From Spirochaetaceae bacterium (GTDB lineage: Bacteria > Spirochaetota > Spirochaetia > SZUA-6 > Fen-1364), in assembly GCA_003141795.1 (NCBI GenBank), contig PLNO01000048.1:1-12649 (forward strand): a DNA stretch of 12,649 nt, written 5' to 3'. Below the pieces are notes generated by a model. The model was given only the letters and a program-made list of their open reading frames with translations. It ran no database searches and was not told the origin of the DNA. Shown one piece after another: positions 1-6,881 of the stretch; positions within the stretch are counted from its first letter, which is position 1; every line of letters starts with the position of its first letter. The translations under genes and the position numbers were made by a program.

Positions 1-1561
1 CGGTTGCGAAAGACATCCTGTGGCAGTAGTCCTTCAGCCTGTCGATCTCCGGTTGCCGGAAATCGCTGTTCTTCACGAGAACGGTTGCGGTGGAGAGCAG
101 GAGGTTGTACGCGAACACCCTGTTCTCCGGGTCGATCACGCCGGAGTTGCGGAGCGCCTCGACCACGCTTGACAGGAGGCGCGGCACGTTCCGCGGGGGG
201 CTCAAGCGGTCCCACACGGTGATCGAAAGCATCCCCGAAGGGGAAAGACACTTCATGTAGTCCTGGATCGCCTGCACGGTATAGAGATAGTTCTCCTCCA
301 CCGAATACCCGCCCGCCTGCGAAAGCCCCACCGAATCGACCAATCCGATCTCAACGATATCGAAGCGCTTTTCTGTCGAGCCTGCGAATGCCCGGACCTC
401 TGCCTTTGTCACGTGGACGCGCGGGTCCCTGAGAAAGTCCCCCGTGTAGGCCCGGAAAAACGGCACCGCGGTGAGCATGTGGAGGAGGTCGGGGTTTGAC
501 TCGACGACTTCCACGGACTTTGCCGCGTTGTGCAGTGCCGTGTGCACGCCTGCACCGCCGCCCAGGCGCAGGATGAGGACGCGCGGTTGAGAGTACAGGC
601 GATAGGGCGCTGACATGGGGAGGAAGTCCATGTAGGCCTCCTCATCCTTCGACAGCTTCTTCATGATGCCCACGGGGCCGTTGCCGTCCACGAACATCCC
701 GAGGAACGCGTTGCGCGGCATGTGCTTGAGAACGCTGGAGGCATTGTCGCTGAGGCCGGGGGCGAAGTGGAAGTAGCTGCTGGAGTACACGGTCGTGTCC
801 CCCAGGGGGCTGTAGGTCCGATACACCTGGCTTATGTCCGGGAACTTGCGGGCGCCGCTTTCCGGCTTGAACTCCGACACCGACACGGCGCCGAACTTCG
901 CGAGGATCCCGAAGGATACGAGCGCAATGGCGATGCAGAGGATCGCGTCAGCGGCGGCTACCTTGAATCGCTCCTTCAGCGGATCCCAGTGCACGCAGCA
1001 GAGCAGGGCAGGCAGAACCGCGATCCCCACGAGCGGATAGATGAGGAAGTCGGGCGGGAAGAGGAACATCGCGCCCAGAACGAGGAGACCGCCTAATCCC
1101 GAGCCCAGCATGTTCCAGAAGTACAGGGTGTGCATGCGGCTGGAGAACGTGGCGAACATCGTGCCGATGAAAATCCCACCGGCGAGGAAGGGGATCCCGT
1201 ACAGTGCGTAATACGCGGCGATCCACCAGAGCTGCGCGGGGTCGTTCGTGATGAGAACGGGATTGAACGGAACGAGCTGAGCAACGGAGTGAGCAACCGC
1301 CATTGACGGTGCAAGGGCCATCGCCGAAAACACGAGCCAGGGGTCGGGGTTGCGCCTCACCCTGTCGGACACGATCGTTAGAAGGGTGCCCGCCACGCCG
1401 AATCCGAGGAGGGCGATGCTGATGACCATGGAGCCGAAGTTGGACCAGCTTCCCACGGCGAAGACGCGCATCACCTCGATCTCCATGCTGAGAACGGAAA
1501 GTGAGACGAGGAAAAGCGCCGCAAGCCGCGTGTCGGAGAGCCGTATGGATGAGAGCGTCAT
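1..1561 (-). CDS. Membrane protein with spermidine-synthase-like domain, partial
   Basis: The reading frame is open from the ATG at 1561 to the left edge (520 codons seen), so the C-terminus is missing. Residues 1-224 hold about seven hydrophobic helices (roughly 12-35, 43-64, 75-99, 111-140, 151-168, 170-191, 202-224). The rest is a Rossmann domain like that of the spermidine synthase superfamily: LILRLGGGAG at 329-338, VEVVESNP after it, VDSVG at 408-412, then EENYLYT. Classical SpeE has GGGDG and an Asp-rich catalytic loop. Here the acidic residue of the glycine motif is Ala and the loop is changed, so polyamine synthesis is unlikely. I recognise it as the multi-helix 'spermidine synthase-like' membrane family, of unknown reaction. 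Its start overlaps the stop of the upstream Pcm-like gene as ATGA, so translation is probably coupled. Arg/Lys-rich loops after helices 2, 4 and 6 suggest the Rossmann domain lies outside the cytoplasm (inference). Confidence 0.8.
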   Translation of the reverse strand, partial: MTLSSIRLSDTRLAALFLVSLSVLSMEIEVMRVFAVGSWSNFGSMVISIALLGFGVAGTLLTIVSDRVRRNPDPWLVFSAMALAPSMAVAHSVAQLVPFNPVLITNDPAQLWWIAAYYALYGIPFLAGGIFIGTMFATFSSRMHTLYFWNMLGSGLGGLLVLGAMFLFPPDFLIYPLVGIAVLPALLCCVHWDPLKERFKVAAADAILCIAIALVSFGILAKFGAVSVSEFKPESGARKFPDISQVYRTYSPLGDTTVYSSSYFHFAPGLSDNASSVLKHMPRNAFLGMFVDGNGPVGIMKKLSKDEEAYMDFLPMSAPYRLYSQPRVLILRLGGGAGVHTALHNAAKSVEVVESNPDLLHMLTAVPFFRAYTGDFLRDPRVHVTKAEVRAFAGSTEKRFDIVEIGLVDSVGLSQAGGYSVEENYLYTVQAIQDYMKCLSPSGMLSITVWDRLSPPRNVPRLLSSVVEALRNSGVIDPENRVFAYNLLLSTATVLVKNSDFRQPEIDRLKDYCHRMSFAT

Positions 1562-2775
1562 TCGCCTGCCCCTGAGTCGGTGGTGAGGTGCAAACCGCCG
1601 CCCTTGGCCGTGAACGGCACGAATATCTCCCGCCTCTTGCCCTGGAAGATATCCTCACGCTCGAGCCGCACGGAACCGTCGGTCTCCACGTGTTTCGTGA
1701 TGCGAAGGATCGTCTGGCCGGAAGGAGGCCCGACAGGGATCACCATCATGCCGTCCGGCGCGAGCTGCCTGAGGAGCTCGGGCGGGACATGGTCGATTCC
1801 GCAGGTGACGATGATCCTGTCGAACGGCGCGTATTCCTTCCAGCCGTAGTAGCCGTCGTCGATCTTCCTGTGGATGTTGCGGTACTCGGGGTAGCGCGTG
1901 TCGTGCTTGCGATAGATCGCGTCTGTTTCCCGCGCAAGGGCATCGACGATCTCCACCGTGAAGACGTGATTGGAGAGCTCTGAAAGAACCGCTGACTGGT
2001 AGCCCGACCCGGTCCCGATCTCCAGCACCTTCTGCTCGGGTTGCGGGTTCAGCCAGTCCGTCATACGGGACACCATGTACGGTCCCGAGATTGTCTGGCC
2101 GTAGCCGATGGGAAGCACCGCGTTGTCGTACGCGCGCCGTGTGTCACGGCAGAAGAACTCCCTCGGGGTCATCAGGAATGCCTGGAGTACCCGTTCGTGC
2201 GTGATGGTCCGGCTCTTGATGACGCCCTGCGCGAGTTCCCATTTCTGCGCAAGGAACCTCTGCTTCTGGTCCGTATGGGTCGTCATCCAGGCAATGAAAG
2301 CGGACGCAGAGGTGGCGGGCGGTTCCTCCGTGCGCGTCGTGATGTCGAAAACTTGCCCGGGCGAGCCGAGCTGACGGACAGGCAGGGCGTCAGGGGCAGC
2401 CTCAGCGGCGATGGCGAGCTGCGGGGGAGGCGGGTCTTCGGCGCCCGCGGGGGCCTGGGCGGGAGTCGTGCCGGCAGCCGGTGCTTGCGCGGGTAGTGGC
2501 GCCGGCACGAGGGCCTGCGCGGCGGCGGTTGCAGCCGCCGCCGCGGGGCGACCCCTGAGGTCCACCGCGATGAAGGCACCGAGGACCACGACAAGCCCCA
2601 GGGACGCGGACAGCAGCACGATCCGCGAATTGCTCCTGCGGCCTTTTGGTTGACGGACGTTGTTGGGTGCCTGAGCAGCGCTTGTCCTGGCTCCGGGGGT
2701 GTACCCGCAGACACGACACGAGCTGCCAGGCTCCAGGTCGAAACCACACTCGGGGCACTGGCTGGAGGGCGACAT
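1558..2775 (-). CDS. Zinc ribbon-TM-protein-L-isoaspartate O-methyltransferase fusion
   Basis: This is a 405-residue protein, about twice the usual Pcm length. In order: a zinc ribbon (CPEC at 7-10, CRVC at 20-23), a basic stretch (41-51), one hydrophobic helix (about 52-72), an Ala/Pro-rich tether (about 77-125), and a Pcm domain (about 160-390). Pcm marks include TISGPYMVSRM (228-238), the SAM-binding loop LEIGTGSGYQSAVL (251-264), VEIV (274-277), FDRIIVT (318-324) and IPVGPP (346-351). Pcm methylates L-isoaspartyl residues in aged proteins using SAM. The SAM loop looks intact, so activity is plausible. The basic residues before the helix predict the Pcm domain on the outer face of the membrane, which is odd for a SAM enzyme. 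The start is fixed by the zinc ribbon beginning at once; a GGGAGG about 15 bases upstream is a poor ribosome site. First gene of a two-gene unit. The family is certain; its substrate and the ribbon's role are not. Confidence 0.9.
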   Translation of the reverse strand: MSPSSQCPECGFDLEPGSSCRVCGYTPGARTSAAQAPNNVRQPKGRRSNSRIVLLSASLGLVVVLGAFIAVDLRGRPAAAAATAAAQALVPAPLPAQAPAAGTTPAQAPAGAEDPPPPQLAIAAEAAPDALPVRQLGSPGQVFDITTRTEEPPATSASAFIAWMTTHTDQKQRFLAQKWELAQGVIKSRTITHERVLQAFLMTPREFFCRDTRRAYDNAVLPIGYGQTISGPYMVSRMTDWLNPQPEQKVLEIGTGSGYQSAVLSELSNHVFTVEIVDALARETDAIYRKHDTRYPEYRNIHRKIDDGYYGWKEYAPFDRIIVTCGIDHVPPELLRQLAPDGMMVIPVGPPSGQTILRITKHVETDGSVRLEREDIFQGKRREIFVPFTAKGGGLHLTTDSGAGE

Positions 2776-2815
2776 ATAGTAGAGTATCGGCCTCCCAGCC
2801 CATGCGCTACACGGC

Positions 2816-2844
2816 TTGAATCATCCTTGATATTCGGCTACACA
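2816..2844 (+). promoter_or_regulatory. Possible weak promoter for the traB-like gene
   Basis: TTGAAT (2816-2821), a 17-base spacer, then TACACA (2839-2844). The -35 box is good and the -10 box is poor. Initiation would fall around 2851, almost at the ATG at 2853, and no Shine-Dalgarno sequence is visible before that ATG. The 77-base gap also has to hold the promoter of the divergent Pcm-like gene, for which I see only a GATACT 8-13 bases before its ATG. Confidence 0.3.
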
Positions 2845-2852
2845 GTTCCATC

Positions 2853-4040
2853 ATGCAAGAGGAACGCGTTCGGCTCTCGGTCGACGGCAGGGAGATCGTC
2901 CTGGTGGGAACGGCGCACGTGTCGCGCGACAGCGTCGACGAGGTGCGTCAGGTCATCACCGAGGAAAAGCCGGACAGGGTCTGTGTGGAGCTGGACGACG
3001 GCCGCTACACGTCGCTCAGCGAGGGTGCCAACTGGCAGAACCTGAACGTCGGGAAGGTCATCCGCCAGGGCAAGGGCTTCCTCCTCATGGCCAACCTGGT
3101 GCTCTCCTCCTTTCAGCGCAGGCTCGGCAAGGACCTCGGCGTGAAACCGGGGGAGGAGATGGTGGCCGCGATCGACGTCTCCAAGGAGCTCGGCATCCCT
3201 TACTCCCTGTGCGACAGGGAGATCCAGATCACTCTCCGCAGGGCGTGGGGCAAGACCCGCCTGTGGGGGAAGCTTAAAATGATGGCCGCATTGGTCGGCT
3301 CGGTCTTCTCGAACGAAAAGCTCAGCGCTGAGGACATCGAGAAGCTCAAGCAGAAGGACGTCTTGCAGAGCATGATGGAGGAGCTCTCCTCCTTCCTGCC
3401 GGCGGCCAAGGCGGTGCTCATCGACGAGCGCGATCTGTACCTCGCCGCCCGCATCTACCAGGCGGAAGGCGCCCGCGTCGTGGCGGTGGTGGGCGCAGGT
3501 CACCTTGCGGGGATCGCAAGCCACATAACGGCGTTCGCAGAGAAGAGAGAGGCCATCGATCTGGATCCCCTGAATGAGCTTCCGCCCAAGAGCACGTGGG
3601 GAAGGATCTGGCCGTGGGCTTTTCCCGCCATCATCGTGGCGATCTTTGCGGCCGGTTTCATCAAATCGGGCTGGCAGATGAGCCTCAGCATGTTCCTCCG
3701 CTGGCTCATCATCCACGGCGGCCTTGCCGCCGTCGGTTCAGCGATAGCGCTGGCGCATCCCCTTACCATCGTCATTGCCTTCTTCGGGGCGCCCATAGGC
3801 ACGATGAACCCGTTCGGGAAGATCGGCCTGTTCACGGGCGTCTCAGAGGCTTTCCTCAGGAAGCCCCGCGTCAAGGACGTGGAGAACCTCTCGGAAGACG
3901 TGATGAGCTTCAAGGGGTTTTACATGAACAGGGTGACCCACATCCTCGTGGTATTCTTCCTGTCCACCCTCGGAGCGGCGATCGGGAACCTCATCGTCAT
4001 CCCCTATTGGATCACGATGCTCTTTCACGCGGGGAAATGA
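2853..4040 (+). CDS. TraB/PrgY family membrane protein
   Basis: A 395-residue protein of the TraB/PrgY (pheromone shutdown, TIKI-related) family. The soluble domain covers about 13-230 and shows the family's metal-site-type motifs: GTAHVS (19-24), VELD (45-48), DR (121-122), DERD (191-194) and VGAGHLAGI (213-221). The C-terminal part has hydrophobic segments near 253-270, 282-312 and 362-390, as in prokaryotic full-length TraB proteins. PrgY in Enterococcus lowers release of peptide pheromone, and the fold is linked to metalloproteases. No peptide pheromone gene is visible nearby, so the substrate here is unknown. The start is the ATG directly before the first beta strand; no clear ribosome site precedes it. 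The last 29 bases overlap the end of the convergent methyltransferase gene. The family call is firm; the function is inferred from family only. Confidence 0.9.
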   Translation: MQEERVRLSVDGREIVLVGTAHVSRDSVDEVRQVITEEKPDRVCVELDDGRYTSLSEGANWQNLNVGKVIRQGKGFLLMANLVLSSFQRRLGKDLGVKPGEEMVAAIDVSKELGIPYSLCDREIQITLRRAWGKTRLWGKLKMMAALVGSVFSNEKLSAEDIEKLKQKDVLQSMMEELSSFLPAAKAVLIDERDLYLAARIYQAEGARVVAVVGAGHLAGIASHITAFAEKREAIDLDPLNELPPKSTWGRIWPWAFPAIIVAIFAAGFIKSGWQMSLSMFLRWLIIHGGLAAVGSAIALAHPLTIVIAFFGAPIGTMNPFGKIGLFTGVSEAFLRKPRVKDVENLSEDVMSFKGFYMNRVTHILVVFFLSTLGAAIGNLIVIPYWITMLFHAGK

Positions 4041-4539
4041 CGTAGCGGTAGATCGTGCCCTTGCTGCGCTCAGGGATGAGTCCGGGGAAGCGCCAGTAGT
4101 GGGAGACGATCTTCGCGCCCTGCTTGAGCTCCTTGCGGAGCTTGTTTTCCAGCCGCAGCATGATGAATCCCACCTGGAACACGGTGATCAGATCGAATCG
4201 TGAGAGGTCCTTGTTCCAGAAGCTCCCCCAGTGGATGAACGCCTTGCCTTCCAGTCCCTGCTCACGAATCTTGCGCCGCGACACGGCAACGAGGATCGGG
4301 TTCACCTCGAAGCCGTGCGCCTCCGCGCCTCTCAGGGCCAGGGCGATCACCACACGTCCGTCGCCCGAGCCCAGATCCACCGCGCGGTCACCGGGCTGGA
4401 CGTCGGCCACCTCCGCCATGACGCGCGATTCCTCCTGGGTGCTGGGATCGTAGATCGCACCCCGTCCGAGCGGAAAAAACACGAAGAATACCAGGTACAC
4501 GACTATGGCTGCCACCGCCAGCGTTATGATCATGGTCAT
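4012..4539 (-). CDS. Membrane-anchored FAM173-like SAM-dependent methyltransferase
   Basis: 175 residues when started at the ATG at 4539. A second ATG two codons later (4533) would do as well. An upstream ATG at 4707 is in frame, but the extra 56 residues are uncharged by any family feature and would overlap the promoter and start of the divergent PilZ gene. One hydrophobic helix (5-24) is followed by GAIYDPS (27-33), the SAM loop VDLGSGDGR (54-62), a second acidic site FEVNP (77-81) and a C-terminal block VSHYWRFPG (145-153). This order matches the FAM173 family, whose eukaryotic members (ATPSCKMT, ANTKMT) methylate lysines of ATP synthase subunit c and the ADP/ATP carrier. The bacterial substrate is unknown; a membrane protein is a fair guess. 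No Shine-Dalgarno sequence; TACTAT lies 9-14 bases before the ATG. Confidence 0.8.
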   Translation of the reverse strand: MTMIITLAVAAIVVYLVFFVFFPLGRGAIYDPSTQEESRVMAEVADVQPGDRAVDLGSGDGRVVIALALRGAEAHGFEVNPILVAVSRRKIREQGLEGKAFIHWGSFWNKDLSRFDLITVFQVGFIMLRLENKLRKELKQGAKIVSHYWRFPGLIPERSKGTIYRYVISPRERAS

Positions 4540-4603
4540 GGCTGTGGATAGTACCTGCAATCGGCCTGAGGGAAAAGCGGGTCTCTTAAAGCATGCGGGC
4601 ACG

Positions 4604-4632
4604 TTGACCCGCGGACGTTCCTGCGGTATTGT
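4604..4632 (+). promoter_or_regulatory. Sigma-70-type promoter for the PilZ-MFS unit
   Basis: TTGACC (4604-4609), a 17-base spacer, TATTGT (4627-4632). Predicted initiation near 4639, leaving an 18-base leader with the ribosome site. Spacing and both hexamers are close to consensus, and it sits directly before the first gene of the unit. Confidence 0.55.
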
Positions 4633-4642
4633 CTCACAGTCA

Positions 4643-4653
4643 GAGAGGGGGGG
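4643..4653 (+). promoter_or_regulatory. Ribosome binding site containing a run of seven G
   Basis: GAGAG followed by seven G (4647-4653), ending three bases before the ATG at 4657. It is the strongest purine-rich site before any gene here and fixes the PilZ start. The homopolymer lies between the core and the start codon, so a change in its length would change the spacing. Confidence 0.6.
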
Positions 4654-4656
4654 CGC

Positions 4657-5463
4657 ATGGGCAGTCTCACGTCGCAGCACTTGTCCCGCTATTTCCAGAC
4701 CTACCACGATACGGAAATCACCTTCAATTCACAGGTCATCGTTGCAAGCGGGCTTCTGACGGCGGAGGTGCGGCTCACCATCGGAGACCAGCACATCCCG
4801 TGCGTGCTCTATGCCTGCTCCATGCAAGGGGCACGCGTGATCGCCGAGATAGGAGAGGATGCCGCCGCGGCTCTGAAGCGTTCGCACAACCTCACCGCGC
4901 TACGGCTGGGATTCCAGCAGCAGGATGAGAGCGCCCCTCTGGTGTTCTTTGTCGCAACCCGGGTGGAAAGCCTTTCGGAGTACAACACGCAAAAGCCGCA
5001 GGTGCGCTTCGTGACGCTCGAGTTCACGCAGAGGCCGTCCGACGTCCTGATCGGTGTCCTGGGATCGCTCCTGGAGATCAAAGCCAACGCGCTGCAGCGC
5101 CGTGATGAGCGGATCGTGCTCACCCCTGAGATCATGAAGCGTATCGGCCTCCCGTCGAAGGAGAGCTGCGTCGCAATAGGCGGCTCTCCGCACAGGTGCA
5201 TCCTGCGGGACCTCTCCTTCGGCGGAGCCAAGATCCTCACCAGCACGGCGGGCATCGGTTCGGAGGCCAAAAAAGTCCTCCTCAAGCTCACCCGATGCGA
5301 GCTGCGGGACGACGCTGTCCTCGACGGCAGCGTGGTCCGGGTGGAAGACGTGGAAGGCCGCACGGATCTCGTCGCTCTGAGCATACAGTTCTCCTCCGAT
5401 ACTCCCATCAGCTACAAGCAGAAGATCAACAGCTTCTTCGCGGAGAGCGGCAGCGCCGACTGA
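4657..5463 (+). CDS. PilZ domain protein, spirochaete type (c-di-GMP binding)
   Basis: A 268-residue soluble protein with no signal or membrane segment. The C-terminal part is a PilZ domain with both c-di-GMP-binding elements: RRDER (148-152, an RxxxR motif) and DLSFGG (185-190, DxSxxG). The N-terminal 145 residues resemble the extra domain found ahead of PilZ in spirochaete proteins of this type, and the RCILRDLSFGGAKI and VRVEDVEGR-DLVAL regions match what I recall from Treponema homologues. It is therefore a likely c-di-GMP receptor, probably acting on motility, surface or metabolism; the target is not shown. It starts a two-gene unit with an Fsr-type exporter five bases downstream. A good promoter and a strong ribosome site precede it. 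The PilZ call is firm; the spirochaete assignment rests on memory of the family. Confidence 0.88.
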   Translation: MGSLTSQHLSRYFQTYHDTEITFNSQVIVASGLLTAEVRLTIGDQHIPCVLYACSMQGARVIAEIGEDAAAALKRSHNLTALRLGFQQQDESAPLVFFVATRVESLSEYNTQKPQVRFVTLEFTQRPSDVLIGVLGSLLEIKANALQRRDERIVLTPEIMKRIGLPSKESCVAIGGSPHRCILRDLSFGGAKILTSTAGIGSEAKKVLLKLTRCELRDDAVLDGSVVRVEDVEGRTDLVALSIQFSSDTPISYKQKINSFFAESGSAD

Positions 5464-5468
5464 TCGGG

Positions 5469-6698
5469 ATGGAAGGATCGACAACCCTCGGCTCAGATTC
5501 GCCCCGCAGCGGGCTCGGCGGGACCACCGTTTACACGATCCTCCTCGCCATCAGCATCTCCCATCTCCTGAACGATTCCCTCCAGTCCCTCATCCCGGCC
5601 ATCTATCCCGTGGTAAAGGACTCCTTCCACCTGACCTTCGGCCAGATCGGCCTCATCACGCTCACCTACCAGCTTACCGCGTCCCTCCTGCAGCCCCTGG
5701 TCGGCGCGTTCACCGACCGACGGCCCCTTCCGTACTCCCTTGCCATCGGGATGGGCTTCACGCTCGTCGGGCTGGCACTCCTTGCAGTCGTTCAGAGCTA
5801 CGGCATGCTTCTCCTCTCCGTCGGGCTCGTGGGGATTGGCTCCTCGATCTTCCACCCCGAGTCCTCACGCGTTGCGCACATGGCCGCGGGGAATCGACGG
5901 GGCTTTGCGCAATCCTTCTTCCAGGTGGGAGGGAACGTCGGGTCATCGCTGGGGCCGCTCTTTGCCGCGCTGATCATCGGGGAGCGCTCCCGGTCCGGGA
6001 TCCTCTGGTTCACGATCGTTGCGGCGGCGGGCATCCTTCTGCTGTCCCAGGTGGGCCGGTGGTATGCCGCGCATCAGAATCACTCGGCGCATTCCGCGGC
6101 CACCTCCGCGGCCTTGGCGCCGCAACTGTCCCGCCGCTGGGTGATAGCCTCCGTGACGATTCTTCTGGTGCTCATCTTCTCCAAGTACTTCTACCTGGCG
6201 AGCATTACGAGCTACTTCACCTTCTACCTCATGGACAAGTTCAGCCTGTCCGTACGCTCCGCACAGCTCCACCTCTTCATCTTCCAGTTCGCCGTTGCGG
6301 CGGGAACGCTCATCGGCGGTCCCGTCGGAGACAGGATCGGCCGCAAGTACGTGATCTGGATCTCGATACTCGGCGCGGCACCTTTCACGCTCCTTCTGCC
6401 CCATGCGGGGCTCGTGGGAACGACGGTGCTCTCCATCTGCGTGGGCCTCGTGCTCTCCTCCGCCTTCTCAGCGATCCTCGTCTACGCGCAGGAGCTCCTC
6501 CCCGGCAAGGTGGGGCTCATCTCGGGGCTCTTTTTCGGCTTCGCCTTCGGAATGGGAGGCCTGGGATCAGCGGCCCTGGGTCAGCTCGCTGACCGGACCA
6601 GCATCGACTACGTGTACCACCTCTGCGCCTACCTGCCGCTTCTGGGGCTCATAGCGGCGTTCCTGCCCAACATGGAGCGGAAGAAGAAGACGGCGTAA
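5469..6698 (+). CDS. MFS transporter, fosmidomycin resistance (Fsr) type
   Basis: 409 residues, a normal length for the 12-helix major facilitator superfamily. Marks of the Fsr subfamily: SHLLNDSLQSLIPAIYP (31-47) in helix 1, the loop motif GAFTDRR (79-85), FHPESSR (128-134), the second-half loop GGPVGDRIGRK (283-293) and YAQELLPGKVG (339-349). Fsr of E. coli exports fosmidomycin when overproduced; the natural substrate is not known. I chose the ATG at 5469, which gives a short hydrophilic N-terminus before helix 1. A longer frame back to 5196 would read through the PilZ gene in another frame. The gene begins five bases after the PilZ stop with no good ribosome site of its own, so its translation is probably coupled. 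No terminator with a T-run follows. Confidence 0.9.
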   Translation: MEGSTTLGSDSPRSGLGGTTVYTILLAISISHLLNDSLQSLIPAIYPVVKDSFHLTFGQIGLITLTYQLTASLLQPLVGAFTDRRPLPYSLAIGMGFTLVGLALLAVVQSYGMLLLSVGLVGIGSSIFHPESSRVAHMAAGNRRGFAQSFFQVGGNVGSSLGPLFAALIIGERSRSGILWFTIVAAAGILLLSQVGRWYAAHQNHSAHSAATSAALAPQLSRRWVIASVTILLVLIFSKYFYLASITSYFTFYLMDKFSLSVRSAQLHLFIFQFAVAAGTLIGGPVGDRIGRKYVIWISILGAAPFTLLLPHAGLVGTTVLSICVGLVLSSAFSAILVYAQELLPGKVGLISGLFFGFAFGMGGLGSAALGQLADRTSIDYVYHLCAYLPLLGLIAAFLPNMERKKKTA

Positions 6699-6750
6699 GG
6701 CGGCGCGGCAGCGGGAAGTGGCGGACGCCTTCGCACACACCAAGCCTGCA

Positions 6751-6772
6751 TTTTGGAATGATCATTCCAAAA
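6751..6772. promoter_or_regulatory. 22-bp perfect palindrome, likely operator
   Basis: TTTTGGAATGA followed at once by its exact reverse complement. There is no central loop and no T-run after a GC stem, so it is unlikely to be a terminator. Form and length fit a dimeric regulator site such as those of TetR-type proteins. It is centred about 95 bases before the predicted start of the aldo/keto reductase transcript, and 63 bases after the MFS stop. No regulator gene is in the window. Confidence 0.5.
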
Positions 6773-6822
6773 CTCAGATGTGTATGTCCGATGACGCGCG
6801 GTCAGGGCGCCCTCTCCCCCGC

Positions 6823-6850
6823 TTGACGCGATTGTTTAACGTAGTAAAAT
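6823..6850 (+). promoter_or_regulatory. Sigma-70-type promoter for the aldo/keto reductase gene
   Basis: TTGACG (6823-6828), a 16-base spacer, TAAAAT (6845-6850). Predicted initiation is near 6857, followed by the ribosome site AAAGGA (6868-6873), which ends eight bases before the GTG start at 6882. This is the most conventional expression signal in the window. Confidence 0.6.
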
Positions 6851-6881
6851 AACTGCTCGTGCCAACGAAAGGATACCTCAC

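Noticed and set aside
948..1658. Minus-strand open frame of 236 codons
   Set aside because: It is a second frame over the spermidine-synthase-like gene; the product is Arg/Ser-rich with no membrane helices, while the frame from 1561 gives coherent helices and a Rossmann domain.
2838..3716. Long minus-strand open frame (292 codons) opposite the traB-like gene
   Set aside because: Its product is rich in His, Asp, Glu and Arg with no recognisable fold, as expected for the antisense of GC-rich coding DNA; the plus strand encodes a clear TraB protein.
4540..4707. N-terminal extension of the FAM173-like methyltransferase
   Set aside because: It would overlap the promoter, ribosome site and start of the PilZ gene and places 56 non-hydrophobic residues before the anchor helix.
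5196..5468. N-terminal extension of the Fsr-type transporter
   Set aside because: The added residues overlap the PilZ gene in another frame and have low-complexity Arg-rich composition; the ATG at 5469 gives the normal family length.
6751..6772. Palindrome as a transcription terminator of the MFS gene
   Set aside because: It has no loop, an AT-rich stem and no following T-run.
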